Source: Klebsormidium nitens
Taxonomy: Eukaryota; Streptophyta; Klebsormidiophyceae; Klebsormidiales; Klebsormidiaceae
Direction of reading: 5' to 3'
Assembly: GCA_000708835.1 (NCBI GenBank)
Contig: DF236992.1
Coordinates: 1 to 64,000, forward strand
Length of the DNA: 64,000 bases
Shown here: in pieces, positions 22,768 to 34,300 of the stretch
How the letters are laid out: each line of letters opens with the position of its first letter
How positions within the stretch are numbered: position 1 is the stretch's first letter
Program-made: the position numbers and the translations under genes
Notes under the pieces: generated by a model
What the model was told of the DNA's origin: nothing
The model's input: only the letters and a program-made list of their open reading frames with translations
Database searches by the model: none

Positions 22768-25077
22768 ATGAACCTCTTCGCACAAGAGCTTTCCAAACTC
22801 TCTAATGCTCGGTGCTTTTCCTCTCCCCTGCAGTCAGACACCCTCTCTTCAAGCCGCTCTTGCACGACCACGGATCCAGACGGGATGTGCGCCGGCGCCT
22901 CCTCCGACGAGTTGCTCTTCCAAGTGGTGAGCTATCTGGAAGCCCAGCGGAGCCGCTCCCCCGCCGTCCCCTGCGTGCCGACGCCCCCCCCGAGCGCGCT
23001 CGCCACGATGCACCGCAGCCCGAGTTTCAGTGCCGATAGCGGCGTCGTTCTTGCGGAAACCGAACGGGAATCGTCGAATTGCCCACCCACGAGCGACTCG
23101 AGCGTGGAGGAGAGCTCGTCGGCGCACGTTCCGGATGGGGGGGCGCCGCCGAGCGGCGCGTGTACCCCCCTGGAAAGTGCGTGGATGCAGTGTCTGAGCC
23201 CCGACACGGGGGGGCTGGATCTCCTGGCAGACATTCCTGACGAGTGGCCGGCCGCCCCGAGAGGGGGGGCCGTGGGCGAGAACGCGCTCCTCGCGCCTTT
23301 GGACGGCAACGGGCCGAAGTTACTGGGGGTGGGTAGTGTTGGGGAGGTGGCAGCAAACGAAGGAGTCGACTCGATCTGGCAGCGGATCTCTGCGAGCCGA
23401 GGTGGGGGGCTGTGGGAGACACATACGGGCGCTGGAGAGTTAAGGGGGGGGTCAAGTGAGGGGTCCGGTTTAAGCAGCGAGGGGCTAGGCTTGACTGGCG
23501 CAAAGCACCCTGGAGCACCCCCCCGGGTCTCGCGATTCCGGCCCCCAGACGAGCTCTGCTTCTCGAATACGAGACCGCTGCAACGGTCTTCGACGCTCCC
23601 CGCCTCTTCAAGCTTTGCATGTCAGGCCCCCAAGGCTGGCGCGACACCAGCCGGCCCCATTGAGCTCGAGCAACTCAATGCTGCACAGCCGGTGTCAATG
23701 GAGCTCGAACCCCTGCCCGCTGCCCCGTGGATCCCATCGATGGAGGCTCTGAAGCTGCCACCTGTCGCCCCGCCGCGGCGCCAGCTGGCGCGGGTGCGAG
23801 CGCCTGGGAACGCTCTCTTGCGCACGCACTCCGACCCTGCGCGGTGGCTGCAGAGTTACGAATCGGGGGAGGGTCTTTTGGGCGACGCGCTGCTCCCCCC
23901 CCGAAGTTTCGCCCCGCGACCAGCCCCCCTGGAACGACAAAGAAGCGTCCCCGCTTTGCCGGTGTCGTCCGCCCTCGGGGGGGGTCCCTTGCAACGACAG
24001 AGCAGCGCCCCCGAGGCAGAAGTCACGGAGCTTTTGGGCGAGCAGATCCTGCAAGAGCTCAGGCGGCGCCGGGAGGGCCAGGCGCCGCTGCGGGGGGGCC
24101 TTGCCAAGCCAAAATTGACCCCCAGCCAGATGCAGCTGATTTTAGACCAGCACCGTTTCATGCTCGAGAACCAGCCCCCCGAGGGCGCGTGGCGGGGTGG
24201 GGGCGTCCTGGATACCGTGCGCGAGGGGGTGCCCACTGGACAGCTGGCGGTGCCCAGCGGACAGCTGGCGGGGCGTCATCAGCCGCTGGCACGAAGCGGA
24301 CAGCTGGCAGGGTCCGACGGACAGCTGGCGGCGGCGCGCGCGTCCGCGCGGCCGAAGGTGGACAAGCGGCGGCGCGGCGCGGAGGACGAGTGGGCGGCGC
24401 ACGCGCACCAGCGCGAGGTGACGCGCGAGCTGGCGGAGGCGCGCGCGGCGTTGCCAGGTGGCCGCAACTCACTGGCCGGCCTCGCGGCAAATGCCGGGCA
24501 CCGGGCGCAGTGCCCGGGTCCGGACGGTCCGGCTGCTGCGGGGCAGATGAAAGTTGCTCGGCAAGCCATGGGGAGCCAAGGTCCGCTGAGCGCTCAAGCT
24601 GAAGCAGATGCGCTTTTCTGGGGGGAACAAAGTGCTCCGGAAGTTGGCCCCCTACGGGGCGCCGTTCCGCTCAATGAGGCCCAACCGGCGGGCCACCCGG
24701 AACTCCACTCGAGAGCCTTCTTGCCCGAGGTCGGCTTGCACCCTGCGCCGCTCCCAGGGTTCGAAACCATCACCGTTCCGGAGCTGCCACGTGGCAGCTC
24801 CCCGAACGAGCTGCCGTGCGCGCCGCACGCGCGCTTCGTGGTGCCCGTGGGGCCCAATCTGGCGCACGTCATGGAGATCTTTAAGAACGCGCAGCCTGCC
24901 CGGGAGGTGGAGGTTTCCAAACCTTTACCGACGGAAACACCGAATCACGTGGGCGAGACGCCGCTCGTCTCCCCCCGGACGCAACTTCCCAGCTGGGAGA
25001 GCTGGGCGTTTGAGGAGGGGCTTGCCGATATGGACTTCTCGGACACGCTTCTTGGTAGCGCTAACTTGGACGTTTGA
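22768..25077 (+). CDS. Unrecognised GC-rich, largely disordered protein
   Basis: The frame is open without an intron from about 22651 to the stop at 25075-25077. The first in-frame ATG (22768) gives 769 aa, but a splice acceptor at 22831 or an upstream exon could change the N-terminus. The protein is rich in Pro, Gly, Ala, Ser and Glu. A helical ELLFQVVSYLEAQ lies near residue 50 and ELLGEQILQELRRRREGQ and SQMQLILDQHRFMLENQ farther on. Around 24238-24329 the motif GQLA occurs four times. The C-terminus, WESWAFEEGLADMDFSDTLL, is acidic and aromatic like a transcriptional activation domain. The coding region is markedly more GC-rich than its flanks. I recognise no family; a nuclear regulatory role is only a guess from composition. 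Confidence 0.6.
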   Translation: MNLFAQELSKLSNARCFSSPLQSDTLSSSRSCTTTDPDGMCAGASSDELLFQVVSYLEAQRSRSPAVPCVPTPPPSALATMHRSPSFSADSGVVLAETERESSNCPPTSDSSVEESSSAHVPDGGAPPSGACTPLESAWMQCLSPDTGGLDLLADIPDEWPAAPRGGAVGENALLAPLDGNGPKLLGVGSVGEVAANEGVDSIWQRISASRGGGLWETHTGAGELRGGSSEGSGLSSEGLGLTGAKHPGAPPRVSRFRPPDELCFSNTRPLQRSSTLPASSSFACQAPKAGATPAGPIELEQLNAAQPVSMELEPLPAAPWIPSMEALKLPPVAPPRRQLARVRAPGNALLRTHSDPARWLQSYESGEGLLGDALLPPRSFAPRPAPLERQRSVPALPVSSALGGGPLQRQSSAPEAEVTELLGEQILQELRRRREGQAPLRGGLAKPKLTPSQMQLILDQHRFMLENQPPEGAWRGGGVLDTVREGVPTGQLAVPSGQLAGRHQPLARSGQLAGSDGQLAAARASARPKVDKRRRGAEDEWAAHAHQREVTRELAEARAALPGGRNSLAGLAANAGHRAQCPGPDGPAAAGQMKVARQAMGSQGPLSAQAEADALFWGEQSAPEVGPLRGAVPLNEAQPAGHPELHSRAFLPEVGLHPAPLPGFETITVPELPRGSSPNELPCAPHARFVVPVGPNLAHVMEIFKNAQPAREVEVSKPLPTETPNHVGETPLVSPRTQLPSWESWAFEEGLADMDFSDTLLGSANLDV

Positions 25078-27071
25078 GGGCGGGTTATAGCGCCTGCTTG
25101 TAGTATGTATGAGTGTTGGTTTTGGCCATTCGCCGCGGAGAAGGCAACGGAGACGCGCCTCGGAGTGCCTCTAAAAGCCTGAGGCTTTCTTGCTGGGCAG
25201 TGCATATATGCTCGGCAAATTGATGCAGTTCCCACGGACGCCATTAGTTAGATGTGGTGCTTAGGGTAACTATAAGTGAGTACCCAAGCTAGAAACAGCG
25301 GGCCTATAGATGGAGGCTGAGGGCGCTGCTTGGAGCTTGGAAATAATATGAAAGACGGATTGACCTCAATTCTTCCATCGACGTATAGGACTCGTTGACT
25401 TTCCGTCAATCGTTGTTTAGGTCGGTGAATAAGGTACTTTGGTTTGATTAGTAAGTCGTATATATAGGGTAGTTTGGAGGACGGCCTCCCGAGGTAGTGA
25501 TATGCAAATTCTAGGGTTGACTTCGGGCCTAGATAGACCCTGCTGGAACATGCAAGTACCAGTACAATAGCACGTAACATGCTGGAGAGCTCTCAATCAG
25601 CATTCCCAAAGTTTGTCAGCTGAGTAGAATCCATCAGCCAAGTCTTCGTCGTGCTTTGGGTCGGATCCACTGTAATGATCCTGTCCACATGAGCTGTAGT
25701 GCGGGCCAGGCCCGCGGCGCGGCCCTTTAAGATTACATGCAATCCCGGTCATGAGCTAGGTCAACTAGTCAATGAGCGATCGACTAGTGTTGGAGAGTAT
25801 AGTTAGTACTGAATTTCCCCATATCGATCCCATTTGATCGATGAATCACATGATAGGGGCCATCTCATAATATATCATCAGCCGCCTGGATTGCCGGCCG
25901 CCCATGCAATTAATTGTCGCGTGTCTGACACGACTGGACTGGCATGATGAAATTGCGTACGTCGCCGGGCCCCGCTGCGGTCAACTTAAGATTATAGGGG
26001 AATCGTTGGTGAAGCTGCCGCCGCGCGAGCATGCATATTATCATCATGATAGATTCCAAGATTGAGTCCCGACTCGGAAAAATAGAAGACATGAGTCTCG
26101 ACATACCTATGATCTGAGTCCGAACTCGATATATTCCTGTATAGGCACAATTATGCGCAGCACATGTGACATCGAGCGCGCGCGCGGGCACCATTGGCAC
26201 GTCAGTCCTCGTCACTGATATCAGAGTTGAATTTTTGTTATATGTGACAATAGGACAACGGACTATAGCTATGACCTGGCATCGTAAGTCATAACTTACG
26301 GTGGTAACCAGCTAGATCCTTTTATAAACATGATCGATTCTAGCGCGTTATAATTGTTACTTAATCTTAGTAGACCGCTACCGTCATATCGCGCGGCTTG
26401 GCCTCATGTGAACTGAGTAAAAGTGCATTAAACTGATTAGTGATCCGACGCATGCATGTCTGTAGTGGATCAAAGGCACACGTCGTCACAGCTCAGGCTG
26501 CATATGATGCTTGAGAGAGGCTCAGTTGGGAACTTAAACATGTTGGGTGAGTGACCGACTTGTTCATGCCTGATTGGGATGACACGAGTAGCTGGCAGGA
26601 CGCCTTGATTGTCAAATGGCGGTGCAGCCTGCTCACCATTGTCCAGACTTTGATGATATGAAATAGTAAATTTGATTCCCAGTACTCAAGCGGCGGCAAT
26701 CATAGCATAGGCAACATAGCCGGGCACTTTACTATGAAGACCATCTGCTGCCAGGCAACCGGCCTGCCTACCGTTGTCTCCTCCGTGATTGAAGTACAAA
26801 CACAAACTCGAGCTGTGCTGAAGGCCAACACGTCGCATGTCCCTCAAGTAGTGGTGCACGGCTTCGAATCCTTCAGAAGAAACGCACATATAGAGACGCG
26901 CATGCCACAAAATACTTTAACATGACAGCCCTTCACCTTGCTGCGACCCCAACTCATCTACCGTCAGCTTTCATAATCATAACCTTGCATAATTATTTGC
27001 CCTCCTCTAGCAGGGAGCAGACGGCAGAGACGGCTGCTTGCCGCCACGTGTCACACCCACGTTCGTTCCCG
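25078..27071. other. Intergenic sequence between two convergent genes
   Basis: The stretch is more AT-rich than the genes, with several short palindromes (for example GCATGC words). It probably holds the 3' UTRs of both flanking genes. No ORF looks coding. Confidence 0.4.
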
Positions 27072-30000
27072 TCACTCCTCGTCGTCATCCGGCTCAACCC
27101 GGGGCCCAGTCCGCGAGAAGGGCAGCTCCGGCTCTCCGAGGATCGGCGTGAGGTATACAGCTGCGCCGGCGGCGAGAAACGCGGCCCCGTTCTTCAACAG
27201 CGGCTGCGACAAGATTGGAGCGAGCGGAGCCCTGGTTAGAGGCTTCAGCCTAGCTTTGACGTCAGGCGGGCACGAGGGCTAGTCCATTGACACGTGACAC
27301 AACAAGAAGCCAACGGCGAACGCTCCACCCATCGAGCCAGTGCAGATGTGTGCACAAAGGAAGGCCTAGCGTCAAGGAAGAAGGACATTTCCAAGTCATC
27401 CTAAACCCGCAAACTCTGACACCTTTCTGATTTTCATTAGACTTCCGCAGGCAAAATCCGTGCAGAACATCGCCGGAGGGTTTACAAAGTCGAAGTCATG
27501 CACACTGCACAGGGTCGAAGAGTTGCCTCGCAACTGGAGTTTGAGAACCGCTCGCGTCGTCAATGTCGGGACTGTCACAATGCGACGCTGGCCCATTAAA
27601 ATGTCAGGCTGATGCCAACGTGCCAAGAAAGTCTGCAAACGGGCTAAGTTTTGTAGGAGACCGCAAAACCTTGGCAGCTGGGGCTTACTTCGAGCTCTGT
27701 GGTCCGTGACGTCACCGGAAGGATCCCAAACGACACGAGCAGGAACGCCCAGAGCGGAGCGAACGTCAGGATCCACTGCGGTTACAATGATCGGGTTAGA
27801 GTGGGTTATCACCCTTGCGGCGCTGCATTGGAATGGTAAGGCAAACTGAATCGAGCTTCAAGCAGAGTCAAGGGACTCGCGAAACGTACCCCAGAGAAAG
27901 GGAAATTAGATCGCGGGCTCAGGACGGGTGCCTCGATCCTTTCTCCCGACTGGGGACCGGACAGCATACCTAGTTGCCTCAGGACAATCATGGCACGCAT
28001 TTTGCCCCAATCCCAGAAGGTTGATCCCTGGTTTATTACAAGAGGCAGACCCAACCGGCGTCCCTGTCATTAGGAAGCAGATTTCCTGCTTTGCAGACCA
28101 GTGAAGTGCACTCGAAGGTCAACGCTTCCTTGTGAAAGTTACGAGGTTTTCTTCCCGATCGCAACCATCGAGCTATCCATTACAGAGCTGGTCTGGCGTT
28201 CGAATAGCGCGTGCATGTTGCGATGCGACAGCTGACTCGAGCAGGTGTCCGAGATGAAGCAGCGTCGGACGAAGCGAGCGTCCGGAAAAGCGTTTACATA
28301 AGCAGGCGTCAGCGTTCGCAATAAGCAAAGCAACTCACTCACTGATTGTCCACTTGAGCCATCGTCCGTTCGGACAGCGTTTGCATAAGCGGGCGTCGAA
28401 CGACTGACGTCCAGATCGATAGCGTCCGCACGAACCACGGTTCACATGAGCGACGTTTCGTAAATGGCAGCTTGCCTCTTTGGAAGCCAAACGTCTTTTC
28501 TTTGCTGCTTTAAACACTCGTCAAGGGAATGCAGCGTCCCCATGATTAAAAATGGTTCGAAAGTAAGAGGCTTCCACTTACTGTCAGCTGATTGTTGACC
28601 CTTCCCGAGAGGGGCACGCGGGCTGAGAATCCGAAGACGGCCCCCGCGGCCACTGAACAGGCGAGGGTTAGGAAGTAAAGATCGTCAACCAAACCCGGTA
28701 CAAACCTGCGCAGGTCAAGGAGACGATATATGGGGTTAACCAACATGTCAAAGGGCGACCAAAAGGCAGATCGACAGGTTCAGAACCGAGGTTGCAAGCA
28801 AAGCTTGAGTTTGGGCGGACTTCTAAACTTTTGAGCGCAAACGGTCAGGAGTGCACTCTTAGGCAAGTCAGGTTATTAGCCGAAGCCGGAATAAGTCTGG
28901 AGGTTTTAAAGAAAAGTGGAAGCAAGAAAGAAAGGAAGCGAGCTAGCGAGTACAAAATGAAAGAAAAAGAAGAAGCTCTGTAAGGGAAAAAAGCAGGACG
29001 TCCTTCGTGCGTCTGCCCACCTGCATCCCTTGTCTCGTCCGAGGCAGTCCCTCAACGCGCCGACCGTCTCCATCAACGCCTTTGCATTCCCCTCTTCTGC
29101 AATGTAGAATTGGTTCCCGAACCGCGACTGAAGTTCCGTAAAGAATTGCCGGGGCAGTTTTTCCCTCACGCCGTCGCCCGTGTTGAAGTTGAGCACGTTC
29201 GGAGCGCTGACGTCATCGATGACGACGATGGTGCGGGAGTCGAGGTTCCAGACTGACCGGACCTCGTTGCCCGAGGGGAAGGAGCCGGGACCGTTGCGGG
29301 TTACAATGCCTGCAAGAATGGGAGCTCCATCTTATTCTTGCTTACTCTTATGGGGCTTCCGACGCTCACTTAGTTCGTCATATCAGCGAACCCCAGTGTT
29401 ATGCAGGAGCAACAAAAACCTAGATTGATTCTCGAGTACAGGATCGACACTGATTGCCTGCTTCATTTGAGCTGCGAGGAATGAAGTCAGGAATGCTGCC
29501 GTCTGCAGCCAGAGAGAGCGTTCCAACTTCTCATCTGATCCATTTTCACCGACAAACGGTAGAGGGCAAAGTAAGGAAGTTTAGACCCCAAGTCTCTTCC
29601 AATCCAGAAGTTGTCAGTGCACCAATAAGAATAGAAGCTGCTCTGGTTTAGGGAAGCAGGCTTACGGATCTTCCATCCTGTCTGGTCTGCAAACTCCGCC
29701 AGTCCATTCGCAAGCTCCCCTTCCCTTCCGTCTGGAATGATGCTTGCCCCATCAATGATTGGCCCGTTCCTCTCGGGTCTTACAAAAGCGCCCCTCTCCG
29801 CACCGTAAGCTATGCCCGGACTGCCCATAAGCAGTGCGGCTGTGCAAAGGACAGTAGCGACACCTTGAGCCCCTCTGGTTAGGAGCGAGCTTTTGCCATT
29901 GTCTACGTTAACTGCTCCGCAGGTTTCCACGTTCACGGGTCTCTCCCAACGCCTGGTTTGCGGCTGGCTGCATTCTGGACTATCATAAGCGCCAGCCCGA

Positions 30001-30227
30001 ACCAGACACTCCGAATGGTGCGAGATCTTCTGGTGATTCTTTGGAAGAAAAGGAGCGCCACCCAAGTTCCTGCGAAGCAGTAAATGTACGGTGCGGTACC
30101 ATTGGGCAGCAGCCGGCCCCGCAATGGAAACTTCAAGTGGGCTTGAAGTGTGCTGCGCTTCTGCTGCCGACAGCATGCTTCCACTTGTGCGGCGCCCATA
30201 TGAGCGAGAGAGCGCAGGAGACGCCAT
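27072..30227 (-). CDS. TPM-like thylakoid membrane protein
   Basis: Five exons join in phase to 397 aa: 29666-30227, 29021-29309, 28582-28705, 27689-27775 and 27072-27203. Residues 1-110 resemble a chloroplast transit peptide. A second hydrophobic signal follows at about 121-142 (VATVLCTAALLMG to IAYGA), typical of thylakoid-lumen import. Residues about 150-284 form a TPM/DUF477-like fold with WKIRIVTRNG, TIVVIDDVSAPNVLNF and ELQSRFGNQFYI. Three membrane segments follow (about 291-313, 326-349, 358-377), then an acidic tail. The order of lumenal TPM-like domain then C-terminal helices matches an uncharacterised green-lineage family I cannot name with certainty. Related TPM proteins such as TLP18.3 help photosystem II repair; a similar role is possible but not shown. 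In-frame splice phases support every junction. Confidence 0.78.
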
Positions 30228-30420
30228 GATTACAGCAAGAGAAGGGCACCCAAAATGTGGAGAATGTCTGGCCTTTTATGAACCAATGAGGAGTCGCCAG
30301 TGATTGAAAAGACGTTTGCTGCTGCTTGGCACCTACCGATCTGCAAAACAATCCAAGTATTACATTAGGTATTCGAGATACCGGTACCTGAGGCTGTGTT
30401 GAGGATCGACGGCCCATCGG

Positions 30421-30726
30421 CCAGCAGAGATGAAACTCAAGAAAAATAATAGTAAGCCCAGATAATAGTAAGGTAACCGCACNNNNNNNNNNNNNNNNNN
30501 NNNNNNNNNNNNNNNNNNNNNNNNNNNNNNNNNNNNNNNNNNNNNNNNNNNNNNNNNNNNNNNNNNNNNNNNNNNNNNNNNNNNNNNNNNNNNNNNNNNN
30601 NNNNNNNNNNNNNNNNNNNNNNNNNNNNNNNNNNNNNNNNNNNNNNNNNNNNNNNNNNNNNNNNNNNNNNNNNNNNNNNNGCCTTACTAAGTTACCATTA
30701 TCTTTCTTGAGAATTATCCAGCAGAG
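30421..30726. mobile_element. Short Mutator-like element interrupted by gap
   Basis: CCAGCAGAG (9 bp) occurs at 30421-30429 and 30718-30726. Directly inside lie inverted ends, 30430-30456 and the complement of 30691-30717, matching at 21 of 27 positions (core CTCAAGAAANATAATNGTAA). A 9-bp duplication is typical of Mutator-type transposons. The interior is mostly Ns, so the real length and content are unknown. Confidence 0.55.
30483..30680. other. Assembly gap (198 Ns)
   Basis: This is an unsequenced stretch between the TPM-like gene and the receptor kinase gene. Its stated length may be an estimate. Confidence 0.99.
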
Positions 30727-31303
30727 GCGCCCGCCCGCGAGGCGGCCCGACCCGTCCTAACCCCCAGCTAACCCTACTAACTTACAGCAGTGGTTCAATG
30801 CGAAATTCAATAGGGGATATTGCCTGAAACCCGCTTTTGCCCCGCGCACGCCGTGCACTTACCGAGGGTTTGGCCAAGGTTTCCTCAAAACCTGACAACA
30901 TGATCATCACTCGTTTGCACCATAAATATGCATAATGCTCCTTCCGGCACCAAGAAAGCAAGGAATGAGCGGTCAGAATGAGGAATGAGGAAATCAAAGT
31001 GAGCAATGAGGAGGAGCCATTGTAAAGAGCAACGAGCATTGCAGTAAGCAGCTAGCCCGTGAATACATGATCCAGTGGACTCTGCAGCAGCAGAGGCTAT
31101 TAGAATCCAATCAGAAGCCATGAGATACGTCAGCAGGAAGTCCCCAGGAAGTCATCCCTGCAAGCTTTAAGATTTGGGGCGTCCTGCAGATACCCTTGGA
31201 GTTCTGGTTGATGTTTGAGGCTCTACTTGACTAGGAAGGCTTGAGATGTAGAAGCTTGGGTAAAGTTCTTGTCTCTATTAGCAACTTGCATACTTCTAAC
31301 AAC

Positions 31304-34300
31304 ATGTTGGCAAGACCCCGTTTGGCCTCATCGTTTCTGCTCATTCTAGCCTTGAGTTGTCTACTTCAGACAATCTGCGCAGACTATGTAGTAACATGGC
31401 CACGGCCAGGGGCCCCAGAGCCCCCAGGCATTACTCCTGGCGAATGCCCTCTGACTTACCACGAGCCAGACATCCAACAAGCGAAGCAAGTCTGTTCCTC
31501 TGGTGAGGGGTTTGAAATTCTGTCAAGCCTGTAGGTGTACAGTTCAGGCCTGTATGCACTGACCAAGCACCTCCAGTTGTTGCAATAAGGCTTTGACAGA
31601 CACGTTGGGTAAAAGAAAGTTACCCCTTTTACCAGACGTTGTCTACTTGTCAGCTATTTTCCAGTGATGCCTCGACCGATCTTCATAATGTTGAGTCTTA
31701 CCATGTGCATGCGCCACCTTTACTGTAGTCTCTTTCCTGAGGAACCTCTTGTAGCAGGGCTAGTTTTTTGGATTCTGCAGAATTGTGTCAGCAACAAGTT
31801 GCTCCAATGCGTCAGCTGAGGCTTGCTGAATTCAGCAGCTGATATTAACCCGGTAATATCAGCTGCTGTTAGTCGCTTCTAGATTATTGTCTTTACAAAG
31901 AAGTAGCTTCTTGTCCGCTTACATTTACGCTCCTCATTGTTCCCGCTCATGAAGGCACAGGCACTCTTTGTCTCCCTTACAGGGGCCAGCTCTGGCTGCT
32001 GCAATCAGCTGCAGGCAACCTTATTCTCGGCCAGGGTCCGTTACGCCAACGACACGGGGCGCTTACTCCTGCCTCAAGCATCAGCTGATGCATGCGTGCA
32101 GGTACCAGCTCTCCTTTGACCTCTTGCGGACATCCACAAGTGCGTCCAAATGCAAAAAAGTTGCACTTGGACGCAGTGACGTTTGTTACTAGAGGCTGCC
32201 TCTGGCTAAGTGCGTGAATCAGTTTCCAGGAATAGCTCAAGTGGACAGAGCCGCCGTCTCAGTTGGCAGAAGTCAACATTGCGTTGGTTGTGAGGCCCAT
32301 CTCCAGATGTAGCATGTTCTGCCCCTTTGATTATGTTGCTGCAAATGCAGGTAGCTTGAGCTAATGCATGCACCCGGTATGGTACCTCAGAGTGACCCTC
32401 AGCAATCACTTTTCTCTTACCCCTCAGATGGCTAAGGCACGAGTGAGGGGCTTTGAAAGAGTGCTTGCTTCTCTGGTGCAGAGTCTTGGAAGTGCCGTGG
32501 CGTTCGCTGAGACACCCCTCGTTGGTACTTGCGGCATCACAAGCAGGCCCTTGTCAGAGGACTCTGGGAGGGCATGCGGAGAGGACCTTACAAGTGTGTA
32601 TGACTTCTGGAATGCTGCAGACCGCACCTTTCCAGGTATGCCCCAACTTCTTGGTCACTTATTCAAGGCTTTTCGGCTTCAGTTACTTCAAGTGTGCACA
32701 CCATCCGAAGTGCTGTTTGCAATTGATACGTGCACAATTCATCATCTTCCGTCAGGCTTCAGTTGAGCTGCTGTGGTCTAGGTGGACTGCCATCGTACTT
32801 TCAACTGGTCATGCTTGATGAAGATACACTGCTAGACTGTCACCCTGCTTATCCGTAATCACGTACCTTCTCCAGAATCGACAAAGCAGCAAGTCCCAGG
32901 CGACTTGCTCTTCATGAGCTTCGTTCCTCTGGTCTCCATGTGCACTCACACCGTCTCAGGTTCGACCTTCTGCCTTCTCACACTTCAAGAACCTGCCCTG
33001 CCGTTCAGGTCTGGTCGGTCCGAGTTGCTACGGGCAAAGGGACTGCAGCGTTTGTACCTCTCTCATCACATCCGAGATCATGGCACTGGGCCGCAGCACC
33101 ACGGCCCTTCTCAGCACGCCATCATGTCAAGGTGAGGTAATCTACGTCAAAGCCAAAACACCTGATGTACGCATAAGATCGTTTATCATGTGTCCAATAC
33201 TCTGTCCATTTTAAGGGGCACTAGCCGTCAAATGGAAAGCAGAATCTGCGAACGGCAATGATTCCCGGTGGATGCGTGACAAATGCCTTTGCATGATCCA
33301 GAGTCCCACTCATGCTTTTCAGGACTTCTGTGGCATCTGCATGCAAAACCCCGTGAACCTATCCACTTCGAGAGTGAGGCAGGCGGTTTCTTGCGAGCTT
33401 TCGAGATTCTAATGGCGGCTCTAGAGCTTTGTGAGCCAGCTCGACCAAGCCCGACCTCATACATCATGTCCCTGTCGATACAGTGTTGTCACAACCTACA
33501 CAAAGAACGTCAGACGACCAGCCTGGTTATCTTTGGCTAAGTGGTCTCGGGACCAATCAAAAGCACTTTACAAGGCACAACCAAACATAGTCAAAAGCAG
33601 CAACTTTTGCGTTACTTGTGCTTGAAGGACACCCTCCCCCTTGTCGCTTGACTTTACCAGTTCCAACTCTTTGCTTCTTTCCAAATCCTGCAGATCTGGC
33701 TCAAGTAGCAATGACGGCAGCAGCGTATCCCGTCACACTCGCCAACAGCATGGCACGCTGCCTCCATCTGATCGAAATTACGCCCGTTCCTCAGCGTCCA
33801 AAGTGCACCATCTTCGATTGGGATTCCATAGAGTACACGGGTGTTGTGCCCTGCTGTGGACCGCAGCAGGTTCGGCCGGACCGCTGCTGTGAAATGATCC
33901 TGGGAATGTACGGCCAAGTCCATTCGCTGTATCTGAACCAAACGGGCCACGGATTCGTCGAGGTACGTGCCCTTCCACACTCTTGGAGCAAGGAGGAGAT
34001 ACACAACGATAGAGTTGTTTCCGAGCAGGTCCTCGACCTTCTCTCTCTCTTCTTACCTTCTCTCATTGGAAGATTTGTGCAACGCTGACGGGCATTCTCA
34101 GGACGAAAAGTGAGACCCTTGCAAGCAGTCCTTTGATCTTTCGACATGATGGAAGATGTACGTGCGTTTCCAGGCACGAGCATTCGCTTTTCCAACAGCG
34201 CCTCTCCACCCTCTGCCTTTCTTCAAGCAAGTATCGGATTCTTTCGCATTTCTCGCTTCTCGATGCTTCAATACGAAGCCTTCTCAGATGATGCAAAGAA

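Noticed and set aside
23727-24602. Overlapping 291-codon frame inside the 22768-25077 gene
   Set aside because: Extreme GC content suppresses stops in all frames; the longer frame is preferred.
27970-28027. Possible extra exon of the TPM-like gene
   Set aside because: It has splice-like borders but breaks phase with the downstream exon, while joining 28582 directly to 27775 keeps the frame and the family order of segments.
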